A DNA stretch of 9,404 bases, taken from the NCBI GenBank assembly GCA_002470135.1, contig DKNC01000039.1:6942-16345 (forward strand), written 5' to 3'. Source of the DNA: Actinobacteria bacterium UBA7398 (lineage in GTDB: Bacteria; Actinomycetota; Actinomycetes; Nanopelagicales; Nanopelagicaceae). Shown in pieces: positions 7,064 through 9,404 of this stretch (its first letter is position 1; the number at the start of each line of letters is the position of its first letter). The position numbers and the translations under genes were made by a program. The notes below the pieces were generated by a model. The model was not told where the DNA came from, did not search any database, and saw only the letters and a list, made by a program, of their open reading frames with translations.

Positions 7064-8041
7064 ATGGCAATGACAGCATCGGTAAAAGATGAGCTAAGTC
7101 GACTCTCGATTACCAAACCTTGCTGCCGTAAAGCAGAGGTCTCATCAATTTTAAGGTTTGCGGGTGGGTTGCATCTAACTTCTGGAAAAATAATGGTGGA
7201 AGTCGAACTCGATACGGCGCAGAGTGCGCGGAGATTACGTAAAGATATTGCTGATATTTATGGCCACGAAAGTGATTTAGCTGTTATTAGCGCTGGTGGT
7301 CTGCGCAAAGGAAGTCGCTATGTAGTTCGTGTTATAAAAGATGGCGATGCGCTGGCTAGACAGACTGGTTTGGTAGATAGCAACGGTCGCCCAGTTCGAG
7401 GTTTGCCGCCACAAGTTGTATCGGCTGCGCTATGCGATGCAGAAGCTGCGTGGCGTGGTGCGTTCTTGGCGCATGGTTCATTGACTGAACCAGGAAGATC
7501 TTCCGCTCTTGAAATCACTTGTCCTGGACCAGAAGCCGCGCTGGCGCTAGTCGGATCAGCGCGTCGGTTAGGTATCGTGGCGAAGGCAAGAGAAGTACGT
7601 GGCGTTGATCGAGTAGTAATTAGAGATGGCGATGCCATCGGAGTTTTACTAACTCGACTAGGAGCACATGAGAGTGTGTTGGCCTGGGAAGAACGAAGAA
7701 TGCGTCGCGAAGTTCGTGCGACTGCGAATCGATTAGCAAACTTTGATGATGCAAATTTGCGTCGTTCCGCTAGAGCGGCGGTTGCGGCTTCAGCACGAGT
7801 ACAACGCGCCATGGAAATTTTAAGCGCAGATATTCCAGATCATTTGCGTGAAGCAGGCGAACTTCGGATTCAACATGGTCAAGCGAGCTTGGAGGAACTT
7901 GGATCACTTGCATCGCCACCTATGACTAAGGATGCAATTGCTGGTCGGATTCGGAGATTGTTGGCGATGGCCGATAAGCGAGCACAAGATTTAGGAATTC
8001 CCGATACCGAGGCAGGGCTATCACCCGATCTACTGGGGTGA
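7064..8041 (+). CDS. whiA: WhiA, DNA-binding regulator of cell division / sporulation genes
   Basis: WhiA joins a domain with the fold of LAGLIDADG homing endonucleases, without nuclease activity, to a C-terminal helix-turn-helix. In Streptomyces it acts with WhiB to switch on sporulation septation genes. In Bacillus it affects division and chromosome segregation without an obvious regulon. The 325 residues are the usual length. The start (MAMTASVKDELSRL), then CCRKAEVSSILRFAGGLHL and WRGAFLAHGSL, are typical of the homing-endonuclease-like part, about residues 1-220. The C-terminal DNA-binding part includes IPDHLREAGELRIQHG at 257-272 and the helix-turn-helix ASLEELG then PPMTKDAIAGRIRRLL near 274-300. 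It lies 36 bp after yvcK and is probably co-transcribed with it. I saw no GACAC-type Streptomyces WhiA site in the gap before gap, so no target can be named here. Confidence 0.97.
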   Translation: MAMTASVKDELSRLSITKPCCRKAEVSSILRFAGGLHLTSGKIMVEVELDTAQSARRLRKDIADIYGHESDLAVISAGGLRKGSRYVVRVIKDGDALARQTGLVDSNGRPVRGLPPQVVSAALCDAEAAWRGAFLAHGSLTEPGRSSALEITCPGPEAALALVGSARRLGIVAKAREVRGVDRVVIRDGDAIGVLLTRLGAHESVLAWEERRMRREVRATANRLANFDDANLRRSARAAVAASARVQRAMEILSADIPDHLREAGELRIQHGQASLEELGSLASPPMTKDAIAGRIRRLLAMADKRAQDLGIPDTEAGLSPDLLG

Positions 8042-8097
8042 TGCGTGCAAGGTCGACTGTTAAGATTGGCTATTCCCACAAAGTCGTGGTCTTTTAA
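8041..8097 (+). other. Tiny 18-codon ORF overlapping the whiA stop
   Basis: The whiA stop TGA overlaps an ATG (TGATG) that opens an 18-codon frame, MRARSTVKIGYSHKVVVF, ending in TAA at 8095-8097. It is basic and hydrophobic but resembles nothing I know. GGGG at 8035-8038 is too close to act as a normal ribosome-binding site, so translation would depend on whiA. If the candidate promoter at 8058 is real, the gap transcript would not contain its start. It is probably chance. Confidence 0.15.
8058..8066 (+). promoter_or_regulatory. Candidate extended -10 promoter for gap-pgk
   Basis: TGTTAAGAT fits an extended -10 element: TG, one base, then TAAGAT with the conserved T-A-N-N-N-T pattern of actinobacterial promoters. 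No -35 hexamer is present at 17-19 bp upstream, which is tolerated for extended -10 promoters. The start would be near 8073, giving a leader of about 85 bases. An alternative pair, TTGAAT 8107-8112 and GATATT 8128-8133, has only 15 bp spacing and is weaker. Confidence 0.35.
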
Positions 8098-8120
8098 GAA
8101 ATTAAGTTGAATTAATTTTT
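8097..8120 (+). repeat. AT-rich inverted repeat in the gap leader (possible operator or hairpin)
   Basis: AAATTAA at 8099-8105 pairs perfectly with TTAATTT at 8112-8118 around a 6-base centre; two more pairs, one of them G-T, extend the stem to 8097-8120. The centre GTTGAA can instead pair with TTCAAC at 8119-8124, so the two hairpins exclude each other. The RNA stems would be weak because they are nearly all A-T. As DNA, the 7-bp arms resemble a small dimeric-regulator site between the candidate promoter and the gap start. Confidence 0.4.
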
Positions 8121-8126
8121 CAACCC

Positions 8127-8136
8127 AGATATTGGG
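8127..8136 (+). repeat. 10-bp word AGATATTGGG, copy 2, gap leader
   Basis: This is identical to 5183-5192 in the rapZ leader. Here it also forms the right side of CCCA-N5-TGGG at 8124-8136, just upstream of the gap ribosome-binding site. The complementary CCCA arm is absent at the rapZ copy. Confidence 0.35.
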
Positions 8137-8148
8137 AACTTAGGAAGT

Positions 8149-8152
8149 GGAG
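8149..8152 (+). promoter_or_regulatory. Ribosome-binding site of gap
   Basis: GGAG five bases before GTG 8158, within the purine-rich stretch AGGAAGTGGAG at 8142-8152, is the likely Shine-Dalgarno site. It supports the GTG start, which places the conserved VGINGFGRIG at the usual position. Confidence 0.65.
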
Positions 8153-8157
8153 TCATT

Positions 8158-9159
8158 GTGGTTAAAGTCGGGATAAATGGATTCGGTCGAATTGGTAGAA
8201 ACTTCTTCAGAGCAGCGCTCGCTCCAACTTCAAATATTGAAATTGTGGGTATTAACGATCTGACCGATAACGCAACTTTGGCACACCTTTTAAAGTATGA
8301 CTCAATCCTTGGTCGACTTGGCCTCCCAGTAACTTTTACCGATGACACCATCACAGTTGGTGGCAAGACAATTAAGATTTTTGCAGAACGCGATCCAGCG
8401 CTACTTCCTTGGGCTGCAGTTGGGGCTGAAGTAGTTCTTGAATCGACTGGCCATTTCACTAAAGCTGCGGATGCTAGGAAACATATCGCAGCGGGAGCAA
8501 AGAAAGTTATTATCTCAGCGCCTGCAACTGACGAAGACATCACCGTTGTAATGGGCGTTAATCACACGCAATATGACAGCGCCAAACATCACATCATTTC
8601 CAACGCTTCTTGCACAACTAACTGTTTGGCGCCGATGGCTAAAGTTATTAACGATACCTTCGGAATCGTCCGCGGATTTATGACCACGGTGCACGCCTAT
8701 ACAAACGACCAAGTAATTTTGGATTTCCCGCACAAAGACCTACGTAGATCTCGGGCTGCCGCAACTAATATCATCCCAACTTCTACTGGCGCTGCAAAAG
8801 CAATTTCACTAGTTCTGCCAGAGCTAAAAGGCAAGCTAGATGGATACGCGCTTCGAGTTCCAGTGCCAACTGGTTCAATTACAGATTTAACTTTGGAACT
8901 TTCCCGCGAAGTAACTGCGGCAGAAGTTAATGCTGCCATCAAAGCTGCTTCCGAAACTACACTTAAAGGCATCTTGCTTTACACCGAGGATCCAATTGTT
9001 TCATCGGACATTGTTACAGACCCACACTCTTGCATCTTTGATGCTGGCATAACCAAAGCAATTGGTACAACAGTGAAAGTTGCTGGTTGGTATGACAATG
9101 AATGGGGTTACTCAAATCGATTAGTTGATCTAATCGGTTATGTAGGTAAATCGCTCTAA
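8158..9159 (+). CDS. gap: Glyceraldehyde-3-phosphate dehydrogenase, type I (GapA)
   Basis: This cytoplasmic glycolytic enzyme oxidises glyceraldehyde-3-phosphate, with NAD and phosphate, to 1,3-bisphosphoglycerate, the substrate of the next gene's product. The 333 residues are standard for the tetrameric type I enzyme. The Rossmann loop is INGFGRIGR at 6-14, and D34 after GIN fits NAD rather than NADP use. The catalytic Cys152 lies in SNASCTTNCLAP and the general base His179 in TVHAYTNDQ. The S-loop (DFPHKDLRRSRAAATNIIP), RVPVPTGS with R233, and the C-terminal YDNEWGYSNR are all intact. Asn codons are AAC in 7 of 14 cases against 2 of 10 in rapZ, a mild hint of high-expression codon choice. 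The gene starts with GTG and overlaps pgk by one base. The dedicated leader suggests expression separate from the repair and regulator genes upstream. Confidence 0.98.
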   Translation: MVKVGINGFGRIGRNFFRAALAPTSNIEIVGINDLTDNATLAHLLKYDSILGRLGLPVTFTDDTITVGGKTIKIFAERDPALLPWAAVGAEVVLESTGHFTKAADARKHIAAGAKKVIISAPATDEDITVVMGVNHTQYDSAKHHIISNASCTTNCLAPMAKVINDTFGIVRGFMTTVHAYTNDQVILDFPHKDLRRSRAAATNIIPTSTGAAKAISLVLPELKGKLDGYALRVPVPTGSITDLTLELSREVTAAEVNAAIKAASETTLKGILLYTEDPIVSSDIVTDPHSCIFDAGITKAIGTTVKVAGWYDNEWGYSNRLVDLIGYVGKSL

Positions 9160-9404
9160 TGCCTATCCCGACCCTCGCCTCTCTTGATGTCAAGGGGAAG
9201 CGAGTATTTCTGCGTTGTGATTTAAATGTTCCATTAAAAGATGGTGCTATAACTGATGATGGCAGAATTAGAGCTTCGCTTCCTACAATTAACGCACTGC
9301 TTGAAAGCGGCGCGTCGATTGTTATTTGTGCACACCTTGGTCGCCCTAAAGGCGAGCGTAAGCCAGAGCTATCTCTAGCTCCAATTTCTATTCGGTTATC
9401 CGAA
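9159..9404 (+). CDS. pgk: Phosphoglycerate kinase, N-terminal part (3' end outside window)
   Basis: Pgk transfers the acyl phosphate of 1,3-bisphosphoglycerate to ADP, the first ATP-yielding step of lower glycolysis, directly after Gap. The 82 visible codons run open to the window edge. The start MPIPTLASLDVKGKRVFLR leads into the family hallmark RCDLNVP with R19, D21 and N23, then DDGRIRASLPTI (R36, R38) and AHLGRPKG at 58-65. All of these belong to the substrate-binding N-terminal domain. The ATG shares its A with the gap stop (TAATG), and no strong ribosome-binding site precedes it, so translation is probably coupled to gap. A full-length gene would be about 390-400 codons. A tpiA gene often follows in Actinobacteria, but that cannot be seen here. 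Confidence 0.97.
   Translation, partial: MPIPTLASLDVKGKRVFLRCDLNVPLKDGAITDDGRIRASLPTINALLESGASIVICAHLGRPKGERKPELSLAPISIRLSE

Larger units (their letters stand above)
8042..8157 (+). other. whiA-gap intergenic leader region (116 bp)
   Basis: This is the only gap above 50 bp in the window. In order it holds a possible extended -10 promoter, a 4-bp hairpin with a short T run (8076-8095, too weak to call a terminator), an AT-rich inverted repeat, a CCCA-N5-TGGG element that includes a shared 10-bp word, and the gap ribosome-binding site. The layout suggests that gap-pgk has its own transcription signal besides any read-through from whiA. Confidence 0.6.

Noticed and set aside
7070..7072. Alternative whiA start at the second ATG
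   Set aside because: The AAAGGAG site is seven bases from ATG 7064 but 13 from ATG 7070. The first ATG has the better spacing and gives the usual MAMTA-type start.
7318..7812. Minus-strand ORF of 164 codons opposite whiA
   Set aside because: It is fully inside whiA, has no ribosome-binding site or family motifs that I recognise, and is rich in Arg, Ser and Ala, as expected for the reverse of Ala/Arg-rich coding DNA.
8076..8095. Possible terminator after whiA: CCAC/GTGG stem followed by TCTTTT
   Set aside because: The stem has only 4 bp with a 6-base loop, and the T run is interrupted. It is too weak to call as an intrinsic terminator.
8112..8543. Minus-strand ORF of 143 codons opposite the gap leader and gap start
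   Set aside because: Apart from its end in the gap leader it is antisense to conserved GAPDH sequence, and it has no homologous pattern that I can identify.

Overview
The window is a dense, all plus-strand block of bacterial housekeeping genes. In order it holds the 3' end of uvrB, complete uvrA, uvrC, rapZ, yvcK, whiA and gap, and the 5' end of pgk. The order uvrC-rapZ-yvcK-whiA followed by gap-pgk is the familiar actinobacterial arrangement. WhiA with its C-terminal helix-turn-helix, the GAGRST-type P-loop of RapZ and the extra segment in the UvrC nuclease domain all read as actinobacterial. By eye the base composition is low for that phylum (about 42% GC in the first line), and gene spacing is minimal. 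This suggests a streamlined low-GC actinobacterium such as the freshwater acI / Nanopelagicales group. That placement is an inference from gene order, composition and protein motifs, not from a database match.

Layout. Positions 1-5162 encode the UvrABC nucleotide-excision-repair machinery as three abutting genes with 0 and 2 bp between them. Positions 5208-8041 hold rapZ, yvcK and whiA, a set linked in other bacteria to amino-sugar sensing, cell-envelope control and division. Positions 8042-8157 are the only sizeable non-coding gap (116 bp). It holds a possible extended -10 promoter, an AT-rich inverted repeat and a ribosome-binding site ahead of gap. Positions 8158-9404 encode two successive glycolytic enzymes, GAPDH and phosphoglycerate kinase, which overlap by one base.

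How the genes work together. UvrA and UvrB find and verify bulky DNA lesions and UvrC makes both incisions. RapZ and YvcK are candidate sensors of amino-sugar or UDP-sugar levels, and WhiA is a DNA-binding regulator of division-related genes. Gap and Pgk make 1,3-bisphosphoglycerate and draw ATP from it. Spacing suggests uvrB to whiA are read as one transcript, with gap-pgk possibly having its own promoter.

I see no mobile element, CRISPR array, tRNA, rRNA or toxin-antitoxin pair, and no convincing novel system. The less ordinary signals are at the gene junctions. At every stop codon in the window a possible start codon lies within -1 to +2 bases. Three of these belong to tiny ORFs that fill the gaps before rapZ, whiA and gap. 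uvrB and uvrA are in the same frame, separated by a single UAA. A 10-bp word is shared by the rapZ and gap leaders.
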